A DNA stretch of 64,000 nucleotides from Oasisia sp. SBJ-2009. Taxonomy: Eukaryota; Annelida; Polychaeta; Sabellida; Siboglinidae. Of this stretch, positions 11,805-22,384 are shown in pieces. Made by a program: the position numbers and the translations under genes. Each line of letters opens with the position of its first letter. Position 1 is the stretch's first letter. The stretch spans positions 41,243,200 to 41,307,199 of the forward strand of contig OZ024865.1 of the NCBI GenBank assembly GCA_964017155.1. The letters run 5' to 3'. A model generated the notes under the pieces. It searched no databases. It had not been told where the DNA came from and worked only from the letters and a program-made list of their open reading frames with translations.

Positions 11805-11843
<39 letters not shown>
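11805..11843. repeat. (CA)n microsatellite
   Basis: About 19 uninterrupted CA dinucleotides, ending at CACGTGTATAACGTG. Confidence 0.97.
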
Positions 11844-11846
<3 letters not shown>

Positions 11847-11854
11847 TATAACGT

Positions 11855-11901
11855 GTATTGCAGGTTCAATTCATGCTGGTGTTATGCTGTTTGCAATGTA
11901 G
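11855..11901. repeat. dispersed repeat pair, copy 1 (copy 2 at 17811-17857)
   Basis: A 47-bp segment with GCAGGTTCAATTC and GTTATGCTGTTTGCAATGTAG recurs at 17811-17857 with very few mismatches and in the same orientation. GGTTCAATTCC in copy 2 resembles a tRNA B box, and TGGTTGAGTGG just upstream of it resembles an A box, but the spacing is too short for a tRNA. Possibly the decayed head of a tRNA-derived SINE. Confidence 0.6.
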
Positions 11902-11922
11902 GCCAATCAACGTCAGCCCATA

Positions 11923-12937
11923 AGTAAGAGATAAGAGATAAGATAGCTTTATTGCCATGTGTTCACATTGTAGCTACACTAGAACACTGGAATGTGTAAT
12001 GATATTGGTCGTCGTACTAGTACATTCACATGACAATACATTCACATGCACCAAATGGTGATGATAAAATATACTACTACTTTAAATTAAATAAATGTAT
12101 AAATAAGAACAATCACATAAAAAGGTCCAAATATTGTTTTTCTTTATAACATCGATAACTAATTGATACGATCTAGTAGAAATATGTTAGCTTAAAACGT
12201 AAGATATGAAATAAAATAATATGTAATAAATTATGATAAAATATACACTAAAAACTCATGGGAAAGTGGAATGTGTGTTTGCTGCGGGTGGGAGAAAAAT
12301 CACTTCTGTTTTGATATGGCTTGAATGGCTAAGGAGGAAAAGCTAGTACTAAAGAGGTTGATCCTGGTTTTGATGGATCTAAGTCGGCGACTAGATGGAA
12401 GAGATTCAAATAGGTCATGGGCAGGATGGGATGAAACTTGAGAAATGAGAGTGGCTCTTCCTAACAGGCGCTGCTGATACAGTATTTCAAGACTGGGAAG
12501 GTCTCTGCCGATGATTCAGGAAGCTGTTTTCACACCTGTTTAATCTGACCATTTCCTTCTGTGTAATCGACCCAAACCATACTGTGATAGAAAATATCAC
12601 AATACTCTCAATTACAGCTCCAGATGTAAGAGTTGAGCATGACCTGTTTGGTAAAACCAAACGATCTTAACCTTCTTAAAAAGTACAGCTGCTGCTGAGC
12701 CTTTTTGACAATATATTAACAACATTTAGCTCCCATTTAAGATTACTGGAGATTGTAGAACTGAGAAATTTGAAATGCTGAACAACTGTCCTGCCATCGA
12801 TCACAAGGAGAAGATTTATTTCTCCTAAAATCTACAATCATTTCTTTCATTTTATTTACATTAAGTTCCAGTTTGTTATCATTGCACCAACTAATGAGTT
12901 TGTCACACAATAAGAGTTGATGTAGTATTTGACCACT
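11923..12937 (-). pseudogene. LINE reverse-transcriptase C-terminal region and 3' tail, split by a hAT insertion
   Basis: On the minus strand, reading from 12937 downward, the sequence encodes CDKLISWCNDNKLELNVNK followed by KEMIVDFRRN, then VIDGRTVVQHFKFLSS, a W-F-G-S-I-T-Q block (FSITVWFGSITQ) and NRCENSFLNHRQRPSQS. This is the region C-terminal to the catalytic Asp pair in CR1/L2/Rex-type non-LTR retrotransposons. It has frameshifts throughout. The minus-strand 3' end near 11923-11955 reads GGCAATAAAGCTATC then a short tandem TCTTATC-type tail, as expected for such LINEs. The element resumes at 14255 on the far side of the hAT insertion. Confidence 0.8.
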
Positions 12938-12945
12938 AAACAGGG

Positions 12946-14246
12946 CAGAGCCGTAATGTAACGAAGTACATTTACTTCGTTACTTCACTTAAGTAGAAAA
13001 GTTTACTTTTCTTGAGTAACGAAGTACATTTTTGGGGAAGTACTTTTACTTGTAACGAAGTACAAATGTGTGTACTTTTTCTAAATGTAACGAAGTACTT
13101 ATAATTTCCTTGTTAAATTTGCGAAGCTCCTAAAACGTTCCGCGAATGATCTGTGTCAGAAGCACGTGCGGCACTGTTTGCAGTCAGCACAGATTTATTT
13201 ACACATGTCAGAGGAAACAACAAATAGAAATAACAGATAAGAAGAGACAGGCATATTAAATGTCCAGGACTGGCCGGATTTCTTTTGTTACTTGATGAAG
13301 CCAGTGAGCTAATTGCAATCTGGGGTCTGGCGCTGAGCCTGAATTAGGTGTCAGTAGGATCACAGCCGGCTGCAACTGGGCTGCTCGACAACAATGGCCA
13401 AGAGTTATTTAAATCCTTGCTTTGACCAGACAAGAACAAACAGCTGCCTTAATTACTATCTTCTTGTGTCTAGCTTGTTGTTGACACAGTTTGTTAACTT
13501 TAGATGGTCGTTGTGAATGGCACATGTTCGATATCGATATATTCCCCATTATCGCCCATCGCAAACCTGCCGATCTTTATTATCAGTAGGCCTATTTGTC
13601 AGTAATATAGATCAGTGTGTGTAACTGAGTGAAATAATTTTCTATATATATTTACATTAACATCTGTTTAAAATAAATGTTGCAATTATACATGAAGGCA
13701 TAATTATTATGAAAGGAATGTTGTATAACCACTGGTCTAGAACTCCTTCGTCAAGTATCACAAATGACAATAATATTCTTCATCCGTCCAAGATGGACAC
13801 AAATTAAGAACTCTATGATAACGTGTATATCTTCTCCTTATGAATATGACGGTTGTTGTAGTAGGCCTGTTAGTAATCAAACATGATGGAGACTATTTAC
13901 AGCTTGTATGCAATGCTATTTGACTTTAATATTTATATTTCACACTGTTAAAACATTTACTTATTGTGCAGAGAAAAATATTACTGAACAAATTATATCT
14001 GCGTGATATATACACAAAATTATATTATGAATATTTTTTTAAATTCATAACAGTTGGCTGCATCGGCCATTTTTTTATTACAGGTGAAAAGTACTTTTGT
14101 GTTTACTTCAAGTACAAGTTTTTACTTTTTACTTGTACTTCAAGTACACATTTCTAGAAGTACTTTTACTTTTACTTGAGTAGCTTTTTCTAGAGTTACT
14201 TTTACTTTTACTCAAGTACAAAATAAATGTACTTGTTACAGCTCTG
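12946..14246. mobile_element. non-autonomous hAT element with perfect 8-bp target-site duplication
   Basis: The element is 1301 bp. The left end is CAGAGCCGTAATGTAACGAAG and the right end, reverse-complemented, is CAGAGCTGTAACAAGTAC, so the termini are imperfect inverted repeats starting CAGAGC. The sequence AAACAGGG occurs immediately outside both ends (12938-12945 and 14247-14254). That gives an exact 8-bp target-site duplication, diagnostic of hAT. Both subterminal regions (about 150 bp) are packed with AAGTAC, ACTTTTACTT and ACGAAGTAC motifs, typical of transposase-binding subterminal repeats. No transposase frame lies inside, so it needed a helper. The target is a LINE copy on the minus strand, so it is younger than that LINE. 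Confidence 0.92.
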
Positions 14247-14254
14247 AAACAGGG

Positions 14255-14330
14255 CAACATTCAATCAAGGCACTGACCAGGTCAAATTGAGTGGGGAAGA
14301 AGCCAATTCGCAAGGTCATTGATGGAGGTA
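14255..14330 (-). pseudogene. continuation of the LINE interrupted by the hAT element
   Basis: Directly after the second target-site copy the minus-strand sequence continues as low-quality reverse-transcriptase-like coding (GQCLD*MLPCL then, across the hAT gap, VVKYYINSYC...). Removing the hAT and one target-site copy would make the two flanks contiguous. The limit at 14330 is approximate. Confidence 0.45.
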
Positions 14331-15118
14331 ATGTCCTACTTCCACAGGTGTGGAGCAAATTCTGTGCATGCTCACGGTGGTTATAAAACGTCTTGCATTG
14401 TACATACTTAACTGAGCACGCCGCCTTGAGTATATGCTTAACGGCGTTCTAATGAAGGAGCTGGTTTGACCAAGTGAGTGTTTTTTTCTAAAATAGATGT
14501 AGATGAAATTGAACTCTTTCATCGATGAAGGTAAGTATCCACGTAAACAAATACAGTGTTGCCTATTGTCATCTGCTAGCGGGAAGACGATTATAGTAGC
14601 ATGATGTCAATAGAGCAGTGTGGTACAAGTAATAGTAGTGGCGAACTTGTGAAAAGACGATCTAAACCGTGGGGGGAGGTTGAAGAGAAAACGTTAATAA
14701 AGAAGTTCTTCAAAGGGAAAATGTTTTATTTGGAACCATGAAGGGCTGCGGAACAAAGACTTGCCATCAACAGCGAACGGAAGGGTGACAAGAAGTTGAC
14801 AATATACTGAGAGTGTATGTGCCATGTGAAACTGCAAGGTTTGACTAAACCAAGCCCAGTACATGCGTGTCAAAATTGTTATTATAATAATGTTATAACA
14901 CGTGAACTGCGTATAGTGTAATTGTTGTTATTATTATTATTTAAAAAAATTAATATGATTAAATTAAGTATTACTATTAAGTACCATATGCATACATTCA
15001 TTTATCAGTGTTATTATAGAATTAATTCCTAAGTTGATTATTATGTTTTAATGACTAAAAATTTAATTGTTGTATTTATATCTTAATTTTTTTAAATGAA
15101 TTATTACTGTGTTAATGT

Positions 15119-15176
<58 letters not shown>

Positions 15177-16768
15177 CCATAACATTTAAATATTATATTG
15201 GACATAATTTTAAAAACTGTTCGCAATGATCACCACACTAAAGGCAGAAACTGAGTGGCTAAGTAAAAATGAAATTAAGGTTGTAAATGCTCTGAAAACT
15301 GTCAGTGTCAGTGACAGTACATAATAACAGAACAGTTTAAAGAAGTTACCTTTTCAACACTTTTGAAACCCTTCCTTAAGATAATTATTATATGCAACAT
15401 ATTTTGTAGATTTACAAGTAATTACGTTACATACAGGTTGCACGTGCTGCCGTGTCATTTATTTGTTGTCATTCGTAATGGAGGCGGATAATAAGAAGTT
15501 TTGTCTAGTACACAAAGTGCTATCATCCCAGCACAGAAAGCAAAAAAGGACCATGACAAATTTGAGACAACCACACGTGTTGTTTTAGAAGATCAGAAAG
15601 CATGATGCCTGAAGGTGGCACTGAAAGTGAAATCAGCCCATACATTTTCGTTAATGATTTTGCCTTATGGCAATTGTTGTTTGTATGACAATTATTTCAC
15701 GGTAAGCAAAAAGGCACTTTAAAATGTTGCCTTTTTGTTGCAATGAATGAAATAATTGTTTCCCATTACATGTACATACATGTCAACTGTATTACATAAA
15801 AAGTTTTTTGTCAGTTTTACATAATAACTTGACATAATTGTTTTTATCAATTATTATTATTTGTTAATGGTGTTTTGTGCAGGTGTGTTTTTATACCTTA
15901 CATTACAAGTAAAACAATATATGTTACTTTTGGATTTACCATATTAACATGAAGGGGAATAATAGAAAACATTGTCTAAGTATTAACATTTTATGACACT
16001 TTATCTTGTTTTTACTTCCTTTTACGAAGTCAATTTTTATGTGTGAATGCAATTTGTATGGGTAGGTGTTTTTTTACAGGTGCATCATGGTTGCCATGGC
16101 GACTATGCTGATGTGTTCATGAGCAATGTGACAAGTTACTTCAGGGCCGACTTCGATTGAGCTACGCGAATAACCCGAGTACCAACAGTGTCATCACAAT
16201 TAAATGGGTCAGAGGTCAATCGTTCTGTTTCTTCAGATTCTACCGCAAGTATTTTTGCTTTCCGAACTTCGCTGCGATTTTTCACACCTTACGATGTTGC
16301 GTTGCCCGAGCTTTTTGCTGGTCATGACAACTGTACTTAGCGATCCGATCGGAGGTAGGTCCTACATTTGCTCTCTTCTTGAATGTGATATTTTATAACG
16401 ATTCTGTTATGTACACAATTGCTAGTCATACAACTAAATCAATAATCAACGATTGCTTTATTCAAAATATTATATAATTCCTAATGTTCCATTACACTAG
16501 ATGATTTGGGATATTTGTTGCAACATCCTGATTCTCAAAATAACTTAATATTGTGTCGCTGAATTTAATCCCTACTTCATACTCAAAAGTACTGTTGGTG
16601 CAATTATGAACACAACATTGAACCATCTACAAATTTCCAATACAAAAACCGACATATCCCATCTAGGGCTATTCATAACAAGGAAACCTGCTATTATCCA
16701 TAGCCATATTGTTGGTATCACCAAGTGCCCCGCCGCGCACTTAGCAAACACCAGCGCGATTTGGTATT
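14331..16768. other. AT-rich non-coding stretch with an (AT)n microsatellite
   Basis: Contains about 25 AT dinucleotides at roughly 15125-15175. No supported gene. The short open frames do not look coding. Confidence 0.6.
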
Positions 16769-17044
16769 GTGACGTCACAGGAATGTTGCTCGTTTAACGC
16801 GTCAGGTGGCGCGTGGTCGAAAAAGAGGCTGAGACAGCACGCAGACGGAACCACCCACCAAACCAGAAACAAGTTGCGTCCCTGCAGCGACTCCATGCGG
16901 CAGCTTAGTGCAATTGCACAGGAAGTTATGCAAACACGGGATTTTACAAAGGGATCAGTGCAGTTGAAACTATTACGTGACGCGGCATGCCAAAACCAGC
17001 TAGCTGCTTTTCGCAAGGCACCGTTTGTGCTAAAGCCTAATTAG
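16769..17044 (+). CDS. unrecognised coding-like ORF or exon
   Basis: About 90 codons ending in TAG, with balanced composition and GC clearly above the flanks (GGCAGCTTAGTGCAATTGC and so on). There is no ATG at the left end: the frame enters through GTG ACG TCA CAG. This may be a splice acceptor (GTCACAG|GA) or simply the left edge of a fragment. The basic N-terminal half (WSKKRLRQHADGTTHQTRNK) and helix-like C-terminal half (SVQLKLLRDAACQNQLAAF) would suit a DNA-binding or transposon-derived segment, but I recognise no family. A full palindromic TGACGTCA lies at 16770-16777 inside it. Confidence 0.35.
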   Translation: MTSQECCSFNASGGAWSKKRLRQHADGTTHQTRNKLRPCSDSMRQLSAIAQEVMQTRDFTKGSVQLKLLRDAACQNQLAAFRKAPFVLKPN

Positions 17045-19249
17045 TCAGTATACTCTCAAGTTGTTAAAAGTGGGGTACTTGCATAATCAGTCAACTAAAT
17101 CATTCATCTTTCCATATTTTTTCATAACCATACTTCTACATAGTCTGTGTATAACCTATGTCTAAAAAAACGATGTGCAAAAATTTCATTAAGATTATAC
17201 ATGGGTGGTTGCTATGTACTTGTACTGGAGAAGGTCCGTTTATCAAATCGATTTCTTTACAGTTATTTTCTCAGAAGCAATATTCCACAAATGCGTGCCC
17301 TTCAAATGGAATATGTTTACCCACGAGTAAGATACAATGTTCATCTTGGCGTCATTTTAAAGCAATGAATATCGTCTATTTAAATAAATAATAATACAGA
17401 AATGTCAACTTGACTCGAAAAGCCTGGTTTTGTCATGCCACGTGACATATAATTTATTAAACGTAAATCATCAATTTTTTTAGAGACAGAATATAACCGA
17501 ATGATTTAAACCCGACGCATTGCCGATGTTTTGGGTGGCACCATTGAAGCTTGAGCCACACCATGTTTGATAACAGAGCTATTCATACTATTAATTGTCA
17601 TAAATACGCATAATGTTTTGTATTAGTAGGAACACTGTACAATTGTAAATCGATTCTTGCATGATATACATTCTTCTTAACATCCATATTTTATAAATAA
17701 TATATATTTATATGTATCTATATATTATTTTCATGTTTTTATTTACACATAAGCACTGGTAATTACCATATGAGTACTCATTTTAGATGCACAAAGTTTG
17801 GTTGAGTGGTGTGTTGCAGGTTCAATTCCTGCTGGTGTTATGCTGTTTGCAATGTAGAAACCAGTAGTATGCATAATCACTGAATCAATTGATTTCCTTT
17901 AAAAGTTTCTATCTATGTAGTAATGCCTGATAAAGGGGGTGATACATGTACGATAGATTCGTACGAGTGCATGACACTTGTAGTCATGGCGAAACAATCG
18001 GGTCGGGAGAGTTGAATGAGTGATGTCATAAGGTGAAGGCCATAACAGATGCACACATGCTTGTTTACAGCAATGGCTGACAGTTGCAACAGCAGCAGTA
18101 AAGAAGAATGTGCATTTTTGCTCAGTGCATTGGCTGTGCTGCTGCAAATTGATGAAGAAGAAAAGACTCCCGGGAGTCACTCCAGGCATGAACGCCATAA
18201 CGTAGAAATGTTAATAATATACAGGCATATAACACTTGTATAGTTTATTACTGATGTAATCTCCCTAACGTCTATGTAATTTATATGAATTTTTGATGCT
18301 TTGAAAAATGCGCATAATCTGTATTATAAAGTTTGCGTTACTAGTTAATTCATGCCCATTATTATTGACGTGTGACACCCCAAAAGCATTGCATTGACCC
18401 CTCTAGCAGCAAATGAAACCATGTGAGCTTCTTGCGCTGCACTACCGCTACGCCTGCAGTGTATATTTATAGTACGCGTGAATAGTTTGGTGGTAGGCAT
18501 CTTTCACAGTACTGGACAGATTTGTTTCTGGGGGATACAGAACACGTTATATTCCAATGCTGACACGGTGACACCCGTCATACAAACTGCCAGGACGAGG
18601 CCTTGTGACACTGTGACGGGTTGTCCCCCGTCCTCGAAAAATTTCCCCCGTCCATATTTGAAATTGCCCGTCCAAATGACGGGCGGACGGGTCTCTAGAT
18701 AAAGCTATGTTGTCATGTCTTACTTGCAACAGCTGTTACATGTACAGGCAAGCAAGGGGGATATGGTTAATAATACTGTTAATGGTTTATGGTCATCTTT
18801 GATTAATTTTAATTGAGGTTGTCTGTTTCATGGTTAGGGTAGATAATTATCACCACCCTGTGTGTGTTAAGTAAGTTTCAATTTGTGTCATTATGATCAA
18901 CAGTACGGAAATAAATATTGATGGTTGTGTTTACAATTTGAATATTTCATGCACACAACAATAAAATTGTAAGCTGCTTTACACAAATTTGAACAGCATT
19001 TGACATTCCAGCAACATTATGATTATAATAAGTGTTGAACACACCTCACTTTGCTTTACTAGAATCCTAATTCAGAGAAAAACATGATTATTGTATCAGA
19101 TGATTTTGTAGTGTTTGGAAGTTGATTCCAGATTCGTAATTCCAGGTGATCTAATATCAGGAACAAAGCAACCTCGCCTTCCTGCTCCTTGTCAAGTCTC
19201 AGAGTCAAAATGACCAAGTGGACTTGGAAGAACTCATGCGCCACCAGTC
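17045..19249. other. non-coding stretch with a GACGGG-type short repeat
   Basis: Includes the second copy of the 47-bp dispersed repeat (17811-17857) and, at about 18590-18695, several minus-strand GACGGG(N)AAATTT-like units. The latter resemble units at about 52860-52945. No supported gene. Confidence 0.5.
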
Positions 19250-19799
19250 TTGGAACACCAGCGGGTTTTCTCTAAGTTGAACAAAGCCAGAAACTGTGAA
19301 GAAAGTCTCGATTTGGTCTCCCAGTTTAAGAATCGGTTCATGGTGGCTGCTCTGAAACCTCTGCAGGAGAAACAGCATAGAAATCACTTGGAATTTCTTA
19401 GCCACATCACCTGGCAAGGGGCCTGTAGATGGCATAAGTGGTGCTGTGAAGAGTGTGGTGTGGAACTCTGTTAGAAGCAGAATGAACATTGTAAATAATG
19501 CTTCAAGTTTCACAAAACCAGCTGGTACAAGCCATGTTGAAGTGGCCGAAGTAAAACCATATGAGATTGATGAGATCATTAAAGCATTGGGTATAGAGGA
19601 GGTGTTCAAAGAAGCTGGTCAAATCCAGGGGATAGCTAGAGTGCACTATGTGGCCTACAAAAATGGAAAAACAGTCCACCTCCCTTTGACATCAGATGCT
19701 GACTCGAATGAGTGGGATGACAATGTGTCAACAATTTCTGTTAGAGACTGACCAGTGTGTAGTCGAATACCAAGTTAACATGTACCCAGGAGAGGTTAA
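19250..19799 (+). pseudogene. decayed transposase-like gene, copy B
   Basis: Sister of copy A. Recoverable pieces: QFKNRFMVAALKPLQEK, NFLATSPGKGPVDG, GISGAVKSVVW, then a clean open stretch of about 100 codons (19446-19751) to SVRD followed by TGA. The conserved His of the HGKGPVDG motif is Pro here. The segment before QFKNR has lost the SDG acidic motif by deletion. Similarity to copy A stops after ATGTACCCAGGAGAGGTTAAA (19799), where copy A continues into its C-terminal block. Either the copy is truncated or a splice donor (AAAG|GTACTC) lies here. A possible IVSDD motif near 19080-19100 may be leftover upstream coding sequence. Confidence 0.75.
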
Positions 19800-20296
19800 A
19801 GGTACTCAATCCACTCGTTTGCTAATCGCCAAACCGGTTCTTTTATTACCAGATGTGTAATGTGTTAATAGTTTAACTAGTATGCACAATCAGTTAATTT
19901 TTTAAATGCGTACTTGTCATTTTATAATTGTAAAAAACGAATCGCCGTTACACCTGGTATAACTGGCGAAACACTCATGTTTCTTTATGTTTTCAGTGTT
20001 CGCTGCAACCAGGCTGAATCTGTCCAGCACTGACTTCACTCACTCACTGAATGAGAAAATATACCACGCCAGGAGAATTCTTAAGCGTCTGGACATTTGA
20101 CCAAAAAAATGAAGAAATGAAAAATAAAAGAATGGAATCTTTATTGTTGTCAAGCTTTGTGAATGCCAGGACTTGCATGCATGCCTATGTTCCTACAGAT
20201 GATACGTGCTTCATCTTTCGACACATGCAGTTACACCGATGGAAACCAACAGAAATTCCACAGTTCACAACCAGTTGAAAATGAACTGAGATTCAA
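19800..20296. other. non-coding stretch
   Basis: I see no gene or repeat between transposase copy B and the TTGAAC-rich minisatellite. Confidence 0.5.
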
Positions 20297-20690
20297 CAGT
20301 TAAACGCGGGTTGAACGCGGGTTGAACGCGATTTGAATGCGAGTTGAACGCGGGTTGAACACGGGTTGAACGTGGGTTGAACGTGAGTTGAACGTGAGTT
20401 GAACGCGAGTTGAACGCGAGTTGAACGCGAGTTGAAACTCAACTGAACTTCAACAGTTGAAGTTCAACTGAGCTTCAACAGTTGAAGTTCAACTGAGCGT
20501 CAACAGTTGAATGCGAGCTCATTTGCATGTGAAATTTTCAACTGCCGTTCAACTCGCGTTCAACGCTCAGTTGAGCTTCAACAGTTGAATGCGAGCTCAT
20601 TTGCATGTGAATTTTTCAACTCCTCCATAGTTGAAGCTCAACTGAACTTCAGTTGAACTTGGGTTGAACTTCACTGGTTGAAAGTTCTAT
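20297..20690. repeat. palindrome-rich TTGAAC minisatellite
   Basis: The left half (about 20300-20445) is an 11-12 bp tandem repeat, GAGTTGAACGC and variants, about 12 copies. The right half switches to alternating AGTTGAAGTTCAACTGAGC blocks and the complementary TCAACTCGCGTTCAACG, so the region can fold on itself at many registers. A block of about 45 bp containing GAATGCGAGCTCATTTGCATG is present twice (about 20502-20546 and 20579-20622). Each copy holds an exact ATTTGCAT octamer. Confidence 0.9.
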
Positions 20691-21245
20691 CTTTTTTTTG
20701 TTTGGGATGTCACATAAACGGTTCAGGGCAATTCCACCATGAGTAGGACACAGGCCAAAAAAACAAAGTATTAATATTTGAAGAAAACTCAATTGGGATG
20801 GTTTGTGAAAGCATTGAATGTCATGGATTCACAGGGTTTAGTTTATATAGTTGCCCGAAAACATTTTTTGAGCAACATAACATCATGTGATTAAAAAGGC
20901 ACAAAAAGTTATAATATTAAAAGGCTTTCCCACCTGCTCTACAGAATAGTTGTGAAGACTGATTCAATATATTTATGGCTGATTACAAGGTTAAAGGCTT
21001 CAATTGAAGATATCCAAAACCTTAAGAAATAGATCCTTGAATTTTTCTCATAACGTTGTACCGAAGATGTTTACATCAAATATGTACTGTCAGTCACAAA
21101 AACAACTATTTGTTTGTGCTGTAGAGATTTTTGAATTTTTAAGCTGCCTTTCAGTTTTCTCCTACTAGATACAAGGAGCAATAGATTAATTATTAACAAG
21201 ATCCTCCCACTTGTATTTGTAGGAAATGCTGAGGGTGCAAAATGT
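20691..21245. other. non-coding stretch upstream of transposase copy C
   Basis: No gene seen. I looked for the first acidic motif (DFAENY-type) expected upstream of copy C and did not find it. Confidence 0.45.
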
Positions 21246-21304
21246 GTAACATCAGTCACGTCAGTCACATCTGTAACGTCGGTCACATTCGTAACGTCAG
21301 TCAC
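21246..21304 (+). repeat. GTAACGTCAGTCAC motif cluster, left
   Basis: Three 14-mers in the same orientation: 21246-21259 (one mismatch), 21273-21286 (one mismatch) and 21291-21304 (exact), plus a partial GTCAGTCAC at 21260-21268. The same 14-mer recurs on the far side of the inverted repeat at 27.1-27.5 kb and I did not notice it elsewhere in the window. Candidate subterminal binding sites of a mobile element. Confidence 0.85.
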
Positions 21305-21360
21305 GATGACTAATCAGACTAAATAAATTAACAAAAAACAAAAACTAATTGCACACATCA

Positions 21361-22272
21361 GTAATAGATGGAAACAGCACCAAGTCAGTTTGTTCACTGT
21401 TGCATTTTGTCACTCTGGCAAGCTGCACTCAAAGATTGTTGCATCAGATTACCTGACATATTCTAAGGAGACACTTGTGGTGTATGTCAGCCGGCTGCTT
21501 GATGACATCCCAGCAACAGTTAGGAGTGTCTCAATCTGGTCCGATGGACCGTCTTCACAATTCAAAAACCACTACATTGCAGCGTCACTCCATGAACTCG
21601 AGAAGCACGGGATCAAGATTCTGGGGAACTTTTTTGCAACTTCTCATGGAAAGGGTCCTGTTGATGGCATTGGGGGATCTGTCAAATGTCATGTGTGGAC
21701 AGCTGTGAAGACCAGGAAGGTCATCGTGAATGATGCAGCATCATTTGTGCTGGCGTGCAATGCACCTGAATCAACAGTTGAGGTCTTCGAGATGTCAGCT
21801 GCAGATATCGCACAGAGGAATGCGACACTCAATCTTGACCAGGTCTTCAGTGATGCTCCTGCCATTGAAGGCATATTGGCAGTTCATCATTTCCATGTCC
21901 ACAATGGTGCAACTGTCGCTTACCCATTGAGCAAAGATTTACCAGCCACTGGAAGTGATGTGAAAGAGACAGATGAAGTTGGTGCCTCAGAGATGGATGA
22001 AGAAGGGGCAGATGAAGCCTTTGACATAACAGTGAAGGACTGGTGCATTGTTATCTATGATGGTGAACTGTACCCCGGTGAAGTTCAGTCACAGCAAGGA
22101 TATAGCTACATGAGGTTTCCATCACATGGCTAAATCTGGAGGGTACTGAACAATTCCAAAGCCAAGAGGACAAAATCTTCTACACTTCAAGGGATAAAAT
22201 TAAGCAAAAACTGGCAATCCCTATTCTTATCAATGCAAGAGGGCTTTACAAATTCCCTGATTTCCCAAAGTG
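21361..22272 (+). pseudogene. transposase-like gene, copy C (3' portion)
   Basis: Open from about 21361 to TAA 22131-22133 (the frame is entered with no ATG: NRWKQHQVSLFTVAF). A one-base shift then continues it to TGA at about 22272 with EDKIFYTSRDKIKQKL and INARGLYKFPDFP, the same C-terminal block as copy A. Motifs: VSIWSDGPSSQFKNH (second acidic motif), FFATSHGKGPVDGIGGSVK (His and third Asp; 39 residues between the Asps), a DVKETDEVGASEMDEE acidic linker, and YDGELYPGEVQ in the Tudor/SH3-like region. The exon carrying the first Asp is not found upstream; the left edge at ACATCAG|TAATAG may be a splice acceptor. Least-decayed copy after D. It lies convergent with the nuclease gene that ends at 22941. 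Confidence 0.78.
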
Positions 22273-22384
22273 ACAGTTGAAACCCATCAATTGGCTGACT
22301 TGATACCAATTGACCAGTGCCCACAGCCTGTTATGTTATCTATTTTACAACAGCTCTGGTACATGACTTGAGTTCCTACTTTGC

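Noticed and set aside
16770..16777. TGACGTCA as a functional CRE
   Set aside because: A single perfect site inside a coding-like ORF, with no promoter elements beside it.
17790..17860. tRNA gene
   Set aside because: The B-box-like core is good, but the A-box-like motif is too close and no cloverleaf can be drawn.
21071..21304. ORF with a V-T-D-V-T-D repeat on the minus strand
   Set aside because: The repeat is the reverse reading of the GTAACGTCAGTCAC cluster, and there is no other coding evidence.
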